This document shows positions 7,929 through 15,876 of a stretch of 64,000 nucleotides of DNA, in pieces. The stretch comes from Oceanihabitans sp. 2_MG-2023 (GTDB taxonomy: Bacteria > Bacteroidota > Bacteroidia > Flavobacteriales > Flavobacteriaceae), in contig NZ_JAUOQT010000001.1 of the NCBI RefSeq assembly GCF_030547245.1, positions 682,001 to 746,000 of the forward strand. Reading direction: 5' to 3'. A model generated the notes under the pieces. That model was given only the letters and a program-made list of their open reading frames with translations. It did no database searches and was not told the DNA's origin. Position numbers and translations under genes: made by a program. Positions within the stretch are counted from its first letter, which is position 1, and the number at the start of each line of letters is the position of its first letter.

Positions 7929-9146
7929 ATGAAAAACCTACTTAAATTCAGTTTTACTGTACTTATTGTGTTTTCTATAAATGCACAAAAAAGTCAGGAT
8001 ATAAAACCTGCTCAAGAACAAGCTTTAACCACTCAAAAAGAGTTTTATATTCAAGGGAGTGCCATCGCTATAGGAAATAATATTTTAAGCGAAAACGCTA
8101 CTCAAGATTATAATGAAATAGGTTTAATTAACGATAGAGTAGAAATGAAATATGTAGATATTGATAACGAGTTCTCTACATTTAGTTCTAGTTCTGCACA
8201 TTTACAATTACCCAAAAACATTAGTAAAGTTAAGTATGCTGCCTTGTATTGGAGTGCTACATATGGATTTAAAAAAGGACAATATAAAAAAGTAAACAAT
8301 AAAATGTTGGTGAAAGGAAAAGGAGAACGAGATACGACCTTTCATTCTATAAAGTTTAAAACCCCAAATCAAGAATACAAAAAGATTAAAGGAGAAATTG
8401 TTTTTGACGGGCATGAAAAAAAGTTTTTTGCCGCAAATTCACCCTATGTTTGTTATGCAGATGTAACTTCTTTATTGCAAAATAATACCGCAAATGGAAA
8501 TTATACAGTAGCTAATGTGAGAGCTACAGAAGGTGTTATTACAGGTGGAAGTTCAGCTGGTTGGGTTTTATATGTCGTTTATGAAAAAGAAGACGACACA
8601 CCCAAATATATTAGAACTTTTCACGGCTTGTCGCTTTTAAATAAAAACCCTTTAGATATTAATTTCAATAATTTTAAAACTCCAGAATTTGGCGAAATTA
8701 ACGCTACAATTACTATGGCTGCAATTGAGGGAGATGCTAAATTAAAAACAGATAAGTGTTCCATTTTTAGTGAAAAAGAAAAGCAATTTGTTAATATGAG
8801 TACAGGTTTACGACCTGAAACAAATTTTTTTAATAGTAGCATAACAAATAATGAGGAACATGTAACCGAAAGACTTCCTAAAAGTGAAAACACTTTAGGA
8901 TTTGATCTCGTATCATTTAATATACCAAACACAAACAATACACTTTTAGATAACAATCAAACCGAATTAGATTTTAATGTATCTACTAAAGCAGATCGTT
9001 TTTATCTTTTTTTTACTGCATTTCAAACAAATATAAGTGAAAGCTGTTACCTAGAGAATAACTTAGATAATATCAATATATTGGTTTCTGGAGATGTTTT
9101 AAAAGAAGCAAAACCTGTTGTTGGTAATGTTGAAGACGAAGAGTAA
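7929..9146 (+). CDS. Secreted protein resembling a module of large flavobacterial surface proteins
   Basis: A 405-residue protein with a Sec signal peptide (MKNLLKFSFTVLIVFSINAQ). The body has motifs I associate with an N-terminal module of large gliding/type IX-secreted surface proteins. These are AALYWSATYG (about 99-108), YVCYADVTSLLQ with NGNYTVANV (about 175-197), and a SAGWVLYVVYE segment (about 208-218). No Por/type IX C-terminal sorting domain follows; the protein ends in acidic residues (NVEDEE). It may be a stand-alone module, a periplasmic protein, or a shortened relative of a larger adhesin. The function is unknown. A long inverted repeat follows it. Confidence 0.65.
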   Translation: MKNLLKFSFTVLIVFSINAQKSQDIKPAQEQALTTQKEFYIQGSAIAIGNNILSENATQDYNEIGLINDRVEMKYVDIDNEFSTFSSSSAHLQLPKNISKVKYAALYWSATYGFKKGQYKKVNNKMLVKGKGERDTTFHSIKFKTPNQEYKKIKGEIVFDGHEKKFFAANSPYVCYADVTSLLQNNTANGNYTVANVRATEGVITGGSSAGWVLYVVYEKEDDTPKYIRTFHGLSLLNKNPLDINFNNFKTPEFGEINATITMAAIEGDAKLKTDKCSIFSEKEKQFVNMSTGLRPETNFFNSSITNNEEHVTERLPKSENTLGFDLVSFNIPNTNNTLLDNNQTELDFNVSTKADRFYLFFTAFQTNISESCYLENNLDNINILVSGDVLKEAKPVVGNVEDEE

Positions 9147-9174
9147 ACTACTCTAAAATATTAGAGGAATAAAA

Positions 9175-9233
9175 AAATTGCGCATATTATTTATTTTAAA
9201 GACCTTTAGCCTTTAGAATAATATGCGCAATTT
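9175..9233. repeat. Long perfect inverted repeat / probable terminator hairpin
   Basis: The arms AAATTGCGCATATTATT (9175-9191) and its exact reverse complement (9217-9233) give 17 base pairs around a 25-base loop. It fills the gap between the secreted-protein gene and pgk. The arms lack a pure poly-T tract, so it may be a terminator, an mRNA 3' stabiliser, or a small repeated extragenic element. Confidence 0.75.
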
Positions 9234-9248
9234 ATATATATAACAAAA

Positions 9249-10436
9249 ATGAAAACACTAAACGACTTCAACTTTAAAGACCAAAAAGCATTAATTAGAG
9301 TAGATTTTAATGTACCATTAAATGAAAAATTTCAAGTTACAGATGCTACCAGAATACTTTCTGCAAAACCAACTATTATTAAAGTTTTAGAAGACGGAGG
9401 AAGCTGTATTTTAATGTCGCATTTAGGAAGACCAAAAGGAGCTCAAGACGAGTTTTCTTTAAGTCATATTGCAAATAAAATAGAAGAAATAATAGGTGTT
9501 GAAACAAAATTTGTTTCTAATTGTGTTGGTGCAGAAGCAGAAGAAGCTGCTAAAAATTTAAAGCCAGGGGAAATCTTATTATTAGAAAATTTACGTTTTC
9601 ATTCAGAAGAAACTTCTGGAGATAAAGACTTTGCCGAAAAACTTTCAAAACTAGGAGATATTTATGTAAATGACGCTTTTGGTACTGCGCATCGTGCACA
9701 TGCTTCTACAACTGTTGTTGCTCAATTTTTCCCTAAAAATAAATGTTTCGGCTATTTATTAGCTCAAGAGATAGAAAGCATAAATAAAGTAATGGAATCT
9801 GGAGAAAAACCAGTTTTAGCTATTTTAGGTGGAGCAAAAGTATCTTCAAAAATTACAATCATTGAAAACATCTTAGATAAAGTAGACCATCTAATTGTTG
9901 GTGGAGGAATGAGCTTTACTTTTATTAAAGCACAAGGAGGAAAAGTAGGAGATTCCATTTGCGAAGACGACAAAATGCCATTAGCTTTAGAAATATTAAA
10001 GCAAGCAAAAGAAAAAGGAGTGCAGGTACATATTCCAGTAGATGTGTTAGCAGCAAATGCTTTTAGCAACGATGCAGATACTCAAGTTTGTGATATTACA
10101 GATATTCCAGAAGGCTGGCAAGGTTTAGATTGTGGACCAAAATCGAAACAAATATTTAACGATGTCGTATTACAATGTAAAACCATACTTTGGAATGGTC
10201 CTTTAGGAGTTTTTGAAATGGAAAACTTTGCTACAGGAACCATTGCTTTAGGAGATTCTATTGCAGAAGCCACAAAAAACGGAGCATTTTCACTAGTTGG
10301 AGGAGGAGATTCTGTTGCTGCTGTAAAGCAATTCGGATTCGAAAACAAAGTAAGCTATGTAAGTACAGGAGGAGGAGCAATGCTAGAAAGTCTTGAAGGG
10401 AAAACGCTTCCAGGAATTGCTGCTATTTTAGAATAG
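9249..10436 (+). CDS. pgk: Phosphoglycerate kinase
   Basis: Glycolytic kinase converting 1,3-bisphosphoglycerate and ADP to 3-phosphoglycerate and ATP in the cytosol. The 395-residue length is standard. The N-terminal substrate domain shows RVDFNVPLN (about residues 17-25) and SHLGRPKG (about 58-65), with the basic-patch arginines. [10 protein letters not shown] marks the later part of the domain. The C-terminal nucleotide domain carries the [17 protein letters not shown] and GGGDSVAA motifs. It begins 15 bases after the right arm of the inverted repeat and appears monocistronic. Confidence 0.98.
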   Translation: MKTLNDFNFKDQKALIRVDFNVPLNEKFQVTDATRILSAKPTIIKVLEDGGSCILMSHLGRPKGAQDEFSLSHIANKIEEIIGVETKFVSNCVGAEAEEAAKNLKPGEILLLENLRFHSEETSGDKDFAEKLSKLGDIYVNDAFGTAHRAHASTTVVAQFFPKNKCFGYLLAQEIESINKVMESGEKPVLAILGGAKVSSKITIIENILDKVDHLIVGGGMSFTFIKAQGGKVGDSICEDDKMPLALEILKQAKEKGVQVHIPVDVLAANAFSNDADTQVCDITDIPEGWQGLDCGPKSKQIFNDVVLQCKTILWNGPLGVFEMENFATGTIALGDSIAEATKNGAFSLVGGGDSVAAVKQFGFENKVSYVSTGGGAMLESLEGKTLPGIAAILE

Positions 10437-10516
10437 TATAAAGCAGAAAACATTTTTAATTATTAAACACGAATTTAGTATCTTATACGTTTAAATAAGA
10501 CGCTAAACACATAACT

Positions 10517-12106
10517 ATGCAGTTACAAAAACTCTTTTTCTTTGTATATTTTTTAGGTCTTACCATGCTACAAGCACAAGACACTTTACAAGTTGCTATA
10601 GAAAATCCAAGGCTTACAGAACAACAATTAGAAGCAGGAAAAAATTATATAATAGACACTATAATTGATGGTCAAGCTTACTATAAAAAAGAAATAAAAG
10701 TTGTAGAACAATTAAATCTTAATACAACACTTTTAGATAATGATCATGCAGCTGAAATTGATGATAAATGGCTACAAGAATTATATAGCACCTCTTTGTT
10801 TGATACTATTTATAGAACGGTTAGTGAACTAGATTATAAAGATGTTTATTATCCTGAATTATCTACAGAGTTACTAAAATCAAGACTAGCAGAACTTAAT
10901 GCTAGAACCCCTTTTAATGTAGAATATAACCCATCTTTAGAAAGTGTTATCAAGTCCTTTTTAAAAAACAGAAGAAAATCTTTTGAAAAATTAATGGGAT
11001 TAGGACATTATTATTTTCCAATGTTCGAACGCGAATTAGATAATTATAACATCCCGTTAGAGATGAAATATCTCGCTATCGTAGAATCTGCGCTTAAACC
11101 AAGAGCAAGATCTAGAGTTGGAGCAACCGGTTTATGGCAATTTATGTTTGCAACGGGAAAACAATATGGATTAGATGTAAGCTCTTATGTAGACGAACGT
11201 AGCGATCCTATTAAATCAACAGAAGCCGCATCTAAATATTTATCTAAACTGTATGAAATTTTTGGCGATTGGGATCTTGCTTTAGCAGCATACAATTCTG
11301 GCCCAGGAAATGTAAGTAAAGCAATAAGACGTTCTGGTGGTTATGAAAACTATTGGAATATTCGCCATAATCTTCCAAGGGAAACAGCAGGTTATGTTCC
11401 TGCATTTTTAGCAACTATGTATATCTTTGAGTTTGCTGAAGAACACGGATTTAAACCTGTAAAACCAGAGTTTCAGTACATAGAAACAGATACAGTGCGT
11501 GTAAAACATATGATTACCTTAGATCAAGTAGGTGAAGCAACTGGTGTACAAATAGAAAAATTACAGTTTTTAAACCCTTCATACAAACTAGATATTATTC
11601 CAGTTGTAAAAGGTGAAAACTATACCTTACGTTTACCAAGAGATGTTATTGGAAAGTTTGTAAATAATGAAGAAGCTTTTTATGCAATGACTAAAGCTGA
11701 ATTTGATAAACGAGAAAAACAATTACCACAATTTTTTAATGCAGAAAGTAAAACAAGGTACAAAGTACAAAGTGGGGATTACCTCGGGAAAATTGCAAGA
11801 AAATTTGGTGTTCGCGTTAGTCAATTAAAACAATGGAATGGCTTACGAAGCAATAATCTTAAAATAGGACAACGCTTAACTATTTATCCAAGAAACACAG
11901 CTGCAACCACAAAAAGCACTCCTAATAAGCAGAATAAAAAGACAGTTCCTCCCAATGCAACAACCTACATGGTAAAAAGCGGAGATTCCCTTTGGAGTAT
12001 TTCTCAAAAATTCCCAGGTATTTCTATTCAAAATATTAGAGATTGGAACGATATTAGTGGTAACAATTTAAAACCAGGAATGAGGCTTGTAGTATCGAAA
12101 GGCTAA
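10517..12106 (+). CDS. MltD-like membrane-bound lytic transglycosylase with two LysM domains
   Basis: A 529-residue secreted enzyme that should cleave peptidoglycan strands to 1,6-anhydro-muropeptides in the periplasm. It has a signal peptide (first ~20 residues, ending MLQAQ) and a helical linker. The SLT goose-lysozyme-like domain spans about residues 175-300, with the catalytic glutamate in AIVESALKP (E190). GATGLWQFM and AAYNSGPGNV (about 259) complete the fold. Two LysM carbohydrate-binding domains sit at about 413-460 and 482-529, each with the xSGDxLxxI signature. DUF4837 follows after 23 bases and may be co-transcribed. The architecture is that of MltD; the symbol is withheld because paralogues are common in this group. 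Confidence 0.93.
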   Translation: MQLQKLFFFVYFLGLTMLQAQDTLQVAIENPRLTEQQLEAGKNYIIDTIIDGQAYYKKEIKVVEQLNLNTTLLDNDHAAEIDDKWLQELYSTSLFDTIYRTVSELDYKDVYYPELSTELLKSRLAELNARTPFNVEYNPSLESVIKSFLKNRRKSFEKLMGLGHYYFPMFERELDNYNIPLEMKYLAIVESALKPRARSRVGATGLWQFMFATGKQYGLDVSSYVDERSDPIKSTEAASKYLSKLYEIFGDWDLALAAYNSGPGNVSKAIRRSGGYENYWNIRHNLPRETAGYVPAFLATMYIFEFAEEHGFKPVKPEFQYIETDTVRVKHMITLDQVGEATGVQIEKLQFLNPSYKLDIIPVVKGENYTLRLPRDVIGKFVNNEEAFYAMTKAEFDKREKQLPQFFNAESKTRYKVQSGDYLGKIARKFGVRVSQLKQWNGLRSNNLKIGQRLTIYPRNTAATTKSTPNKQNKKTVPPNATTYMVKSGDSLWSISQKFPGISIQNIRDWNDISGNNLKPGMRLVVSKG

Positions 12107-12129
12107 AACTTCTATAAAAACTAACAATT

Positions 12130-13110
12130 ATGCGTAATTTTCTTTGTATTGCAGTACTAATACTATTCTTTACTTCTTGTAATGATTCGAAAAAATCAAA
12201 TAAAAGAATCGTTTCAGCATCTTCTGGAACACTTAATAACATTTCTGTTGTTGTTAATAATGATCTTTGGGATGGTAGTGTTGGAGAAGCTATTAGAGAT
12301 GTGCTTGCTGCACCAATTTATGGTTTACCACAAGACGAGCCTATTTTTACAATGGCACAAATACCACCACAAGTATTTTCCGATTTTGTAACCAGGAACA
12401 GAACCGTTTTAAAAATAGAAAAAGGATCTGAAGAAGCTTCTGTAAAAATAGCAAGCGACGTATATGCAAAGCCTCAAAAAGTGGTTTTAATAACCGGAAA
12501 AACAAATGCTGAAATTGTTAAACAAATTAAAGATAATGCAGATAAAATTGTTTCTGCATTTAAAAACGAAGAGCTAAAAGAAAAACAAAGAAGAATTAAC
12601 TTATCCCTTCATAAAGATAACGCAATTAAAGAAAAATTAGGGATAACAATAAATTTCCCAACAGCATATAGAATTGCTAAAGAAGAAGATAATTTTTATT
12701 GGATTCGTAAAGATATTACTACAGGAACTACTAATTTAGTATTATATGAATTACCATATAAAGCACTTAAAAAGAATGACAGTTTAATTAATCAAATAAT
12801 AAAAATTAGAGACTCTATAGGCGAAAAGCACATTCATGGTTCACCAGACGGTGCGTATATGATAACTGAAAACGCATATACACCTTATTTATCGGAAACA
12901 ATTATAGATAATAAAACCACTTTGGAAACCAAAGGGATTTGGGATATGAAAAACGCATTCATGTCTGGACCATTTGTAAACTATATGATAGAAGACAAAG
13001 TAAATCAGCGTTATTTAGTTGTAGAAGGCTTTGCTTTTGCACCATCCGTTTCTAAAAGAGATTATATATTTGAGCTTGAAGCTATTGTTAAATCTATAAA
13101 AATAGAATAA
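12130..13110 (+). CDS. DUF4837 family lipoprotein
   Basis: A 326-residue lipoprotein (MRNFLCIAVLILFFTSC, lipobox Cys17). The sequence matches the style of the Bacteroidota-specific DUF4837 family, including an early NDLWDGSVGEAIRD segment. In that family I expect an N-terminal domain with a G-K loop (VLITGKTNAEIV) and a C-terminal domain that starts near residue 160 and includes the RKDITTGTTNLVLYELP region. The role is unknown. It probably lies in the envelope, downstream of the lytic transglycosylase and possibly co-transcribed with it. It ends at a bidirectional terminator shared with tatA. Confidence 0.85.
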   Translation: MRNFLCIAVLILFFTSCNDSKKSNKRIVSASSGTLNNISVVVNNDLWDGSVGEAIRDVLAAPIYGLPQDEPIFTMAQIPPQVFSDFVTRNRTVLKIEKGSEEASVKIASDVYAKPQKVVLITGKTNAEIVKQIKDNADKIVSAFKNEELKEKQRRINLSLHKDNAIKEKLGITINFPTAYRIAKEEDNFYWIRKDITTGTTNLVLYELPYKALKKNDSLINQIIKIRDSIGEKHIHGSPDGAYMITENAYTPYLSETIIDNKTTLETKGIWDMKNAFMSGPFVNYMIEDKVNQRYLVVEGFAFAPSVSKRDYIFELEAIVKSIKIE

Positions 13111-13131
13111 GCTTCAACTATTTTATAAAAC

Positions 13132-13163
13132 AAAAAAACCAACGCATCGCGTTGGTTTTTTTT
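13132..13163. terminator. Bidirectional terminator between DUF4837 gene and tatA
   Basis: AACCAACGC (13137-13145) pairs perfectly with GCGTTGGTT (13149-13157) around the loop ATC. A7 flanks it on the left and T8 on the right. It separates convergent genes and can end transcription in both directions. Confidence 0.9.
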
Positions 13164-13177
13164 ATCTAAAAGAATTG

Positions 13178-13360
13178 TTATTCTTTTTTGCTTTCTTCTT
13201 CCTCTTCTTTACCTGTAGCATCTTTAAATTCTTTAATTCCACTACCAAGACCACGCATAAGTTCTGGTATTTTTTTACCACCAAAAATAAGTAAAATAAC
13301 AACGGCAATTAATACTACTTGTGGCCAACCTATAAAAAGAGGTGTCATATTTAAAATCAT
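13178..13360 (-). CDS. tatA: Sec-independent translocase TatA/E
   Basis: A 60-residue protein of the TatA/E family, a component of the twin-arginine translocation pore. It has one membrane helix (about residues 11-26, GWPQVVLIAVVILLIF) and the hallmark FGGKKIPELMRGLGSGIKEFK, which is the hinge plus amphipathic helix. The tail is a short acidic Glu/Lys stretch. A second in-frame Met at residue 5 (13348) is possible. A TAACTTTG -7 match lies at 13385-13378 on the minus strand. No tatC is nearby. Confidence 0.95.
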   Translation of the reverse strand: MILNMTPLFIGWPQVVLIAVVILLIFGGKKIPELMRGLGSGIKEFKDATGKEEEEESKKE

Positions 13361-13377
13361 AATCTTTAAATTTAAAG

Positions 13378-13385
13378 CAAAGTTA
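13378..13385 (-). promoter_or_regulatory. Putative -7 box of tatA promoter
   Basis: TAACTTTG on the minus strand matches TAnnTTTG and is 17 bases before the ATG at 13360. No TTG is found at ideal spacing. Confidence 0.4.
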
Positions 13386-13459
13386 ATAATTAAAGTTTAA
13401 TATTTTCGTTTTAACCCTAACTTTAGTATAATATTAAACTAAGACTTTGTAAATTTATA

Positions 13460-13467
13460 TACTTTTG
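13460..13467 (+). promoter_or_regulatory. Putative -7 box upstream of M23 peptidase gene
   Basis: TACTTTTG matches TAnnTTTG but lies only 8 bases before the ATG at 13476. If used, the mRNA would be almost leaderless. No TTG is found 19 bases upstream. Confidence 0.35.
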
Positions 13468-13475
13468 TTTTTAGT

Positions 13476-14345
13476 ATGAAAAGAAAAAAGAAAAAAGAAA
13501 AAAAAATAGCAAAAAAGCTACTTCACAAGTATAGACTAGTAATACTTAACGAAGATACTTTTGAAGAACGCTTATCTTTTAAACTAACAAGGCTTAATGT
13601 TTTTGTTTTGTTAGCTATCTCTTCTATATTATTAATTACAGCAACAACCATATTTATAGCATTTACACCTTTAAAAGAATATATACCAGGTTACTCTTCA
13701 ACAGCTTTAAAAAAGAAAGCCACTATTTTAAATCATAAAACAGATTCTTTAGAAAAAGTTATAGCGGTTAACGAACGTTATTTTTCTTCCATAAAAAAAG
13801 TTTTACATGGTGAGTTAAGTAGTGTCGACTTTAATAGAGATTCGATTATAGAATCGGCAAAGTTAGATGTTAGCGAAATAGATCTTGCTCCAACAAAAGA
13901 AGATTCCCTACTACGCGAGAAAGTAGATAAAGAAGATAAGTATAACCTTTTTGAATCTGCAACATCTAATGCAAGCTTTGTCTTATTTCCACCTGCAAAT
14001 GGCGCCATTACAGAAAATTATAATGCCAAAGAAAAACATTATGCCGTAGATATTGTTGTGGCAAAAGACACACCAATAAAAGCAACAGCCGATGGTATTG
14101 TTATTTTTGCAGAATGGACTACTAAAACAGGACAAGTAATTATTGTAGAACATAGCCATGGATTAATTTCTGTATACAAACACAATGCATCTTTAAATAA
14201 AGAACAAGGAGATTTAGTTAAAGCAGGAGAGGTTATCGCTATGTCTGGTAACACAGGAGAACTTACAACAGGACCACACTTACATTTTGAACTTTGGAGT
14301 GATGGTTACCCAATTAACCCAACCAACTTTATAGATTTTGAATAA
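13476..14345 (+). CDS. M23 family metallopeptidase, membrane-anchored
   Basis: A 289-residue protein with a very basic N-terminus (MKRKKKKEKKIAKK), one membrane helix (about residues 45-68) and a periplasmic linker. A C-terminal LytM/M23 domain spans about 165-285. The zinc ligands are visible as H188 with D192 (HYAVD) and H268-L-H270. All catalytic residues therefore seem present, and it should cleave peptidoglycan cross-bridges or peptides. It could serve cell-wall remodelling or division. The next gene begins at the base after its stop codon, so they are probably co-transcribed. Confidence 0.93.
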   Translation: MKRKKKKEKKIAKKLLHKYRLVILNEDTFEERLSFKLTRLNVFVLLAISSILLITATTIFIAFTPLKEYIPGYSSTALKKKATILNHKTDSLEKVIAVNERYFSSIKKVLHGELSSVDFNRDSIIESAKLDVSEIDLAPTKEDSLLREKVDKEDKYNLFESATSNASFVLFPPANGAITENYNAKEKHYAVDIVVAKDTPIKATADGIVIFAEWTTKTGQVIIVEHSHGLISVYKHNASLNKEQGDLVKAGEVIAMSGNTGELTTGPHLHFELWSDGYPINPTNFIDFE

Positions 14346-15848
14346 ATGCTATCATTAAAAGCAGCCTTAGCAAAACCATTTGCAAAACGAGTATATAAGT
14401 CCATCCAAAAATGGGCTAATAATCCTGTGGAAACACAAAGTAAAGTGTTTCAAAAGTTAATTACTGATGCAACAACAACACAGTTTGGTCAAGACCATGA
14501 TTTTGTTAGTATTAATAATCATGAAGACTTTACTAAACGCGTTCCAGTTAGAGATTATGAAGACTTAAAACCATATGTTGAAAGGGTTGTTGCAGGAGAA
14601 GAAAATATTCTTTGGAAAGGCAAACCAATTTACTTCGCTAAAACCTCAGGAACTACTTCTGGCGCAAAATATATCCCGATTACTAAAGAAAGCATGCCAA
14701 CTCATGTCGAAGCAGCAAGAAACGCTATTTTAATGTATATTCATGAAACAGGAAATGCTAAATTTGTAGATGGCAAGATGATTTTTCTTCAAGGTTCTCC
14801 AGTTCTTGAAACACAAAACGGAATACAATTAGGAAGACTCTCGGGAATCGTAGCGCACTACGTACCAAAATATCTTCAAAAAAACAGAATGCCTTCATTA
14901 AAAACGAACTGTATTGAAGATTGGGAAACCAAAGTAAATGCTATTGTAGATGAAACGTTACCAGAAAACATGACCATTATTTCTGGCATACCATCTTGGG
15001 TACAAATGTATTTTGAAAAACTCCAGGAGAAGACAGGAAAAAAGGTTGGTGATATTTTTAAAAACTTCAATTTATTTATTTTTGGAGGTGTAAATTACGA
15101 ACCATACAGAGCAAAATTTGAAAGCTTAATAGGAAGAAAAGTAGATAGTATAGAACTCTATCCAGCAAGTGAAGGCTTTTTTGCATACCAAGACAAGCAA
15201 AACATAAAAGGAATGTTGTTACAGTTAAACTCAGGGATTTTTTATGAGTTTATTAAAGTAGATGATTTTTTTAACCCAAACCCTGAAAGAATTACTATAA
15301 AAGATGTAGAAATAAATGTAAACTACGTTATGATTATTTCTACAAACGCAGGACTTTGGGGATATAATATAGGAGATACTATTCAGTTTACATCCACAAA
15401 ACCATATAGAGTAATTGTTTCAGGACGAATAAAACATTTTATTTCTGCTTTTGGAGAACATGTAATTGGTAAAGAAGTTGAACAAGCATTACAAGAAGCT
15501 TTAGTCGATAGTGATGTTCAAGTTACAGAGTTTTCAGTAGCACCTCAAATTAGTCCAACACAGGGTTTACCCTATCATGAATGGTTTATTGAATTCGAAA
15601 AAGAACCAAAAAACATTTCCGCTTTAGCGCAAAAAATAGATGCATCTTTACAAAAACAGAACAGCTATTATTTCGACTTAGTAGAAGGTAAGGTTTTACA
15701 ACAATTAAAAATTACTTTAGTTAAAAAAGATGGATTTCAAGAGTATATGAAATCTATAGGTAAACTAGGGGGACAAAATAAATTACCTCGTCTATCTAAT
15801 GACAGAAAATTAGTTGATGATTTAGAAACATTAAATCTCACTAAATAA
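14346..15848 (+). CDS. GH3 auxin-responsive-promoter family protein (acyl-adenylating fold)
   Basis: A 500-residue protein of the GH3 family, whose plant members adenylate a carboxylic acid and conjugate it to an amino acid. The ANL-type nucleotide loop is visible as AKTSGTTSGAKYIP (about residues 98-111). Later conserved blocks include ELYPASEGFFAYQ and the end-domain hinge VSGRIKHFISAFGEH. Bacterial members are widespread in Bacteroidota and their substrate is not established. It follows the M23 gene without any gap and precedes a DUF6909 gene with its own -7 box. An acyl-acid amido synthetase role is family inference only. Confidence 0.85.
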   Translation: MLSLKAALAKPFAKRVYKSIQKWANNPVETQSKVFQKLITDATTTQFGQDHDFVSINNHEDFTKRVPVRDYEDLKPYVERVVAGEENILWKGKPIYFAKTSGTTSGAKYIPITKESMPTHVEAARNAILMYIHETGNAKFVDGKMIFLQGSPVLETQNGIQLGRLSGIVAHYVPKYLQKNRMPSLKTNCIEDWETKVNAIVDETLPENMTIISGIPSWVQMYFEKLQEKTGKKVGDIFKNFNLFIFGGVNYEPYRAKFESLIGRKVDSIELYPASEGFFAYQDKQNIKGMLLQLNSGIFYEFIKVDDFFNPNPERITIKDVEINVNYVMIISTNAGLWGYNIGDTIQFTSTKPYRVIVSGRIKHFISAFGEHVIGKEVEQALQEALVDSDVQVTEFSVAPQISPTQGLPYHEWFIEFEKEPKNISALAQKIDASLQKQNSYYFDLVEGKVLQQLKITLVKKDGFQEYMKSIGKLGGQNKLPRLSNDRKLVDDLETLNLTK

Positions 15849-15851
15849 TAT

Positions 15852-15859
15852 TATATTTG
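15852..15859 (+). promoter_or_regulatory. Putative -7 box of DUF6909 gene
   Basis: TATATTTG followed by C is a good TAnnTTTG match, 18 bases before the ATG at 15877. It lies directly after the stop codon of the GH3-like gene. No TTG at ideal spacing is visible. Confidence 0.5.
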
Positions 15860-15876
15860 CGGGTTAAATACAGTAT

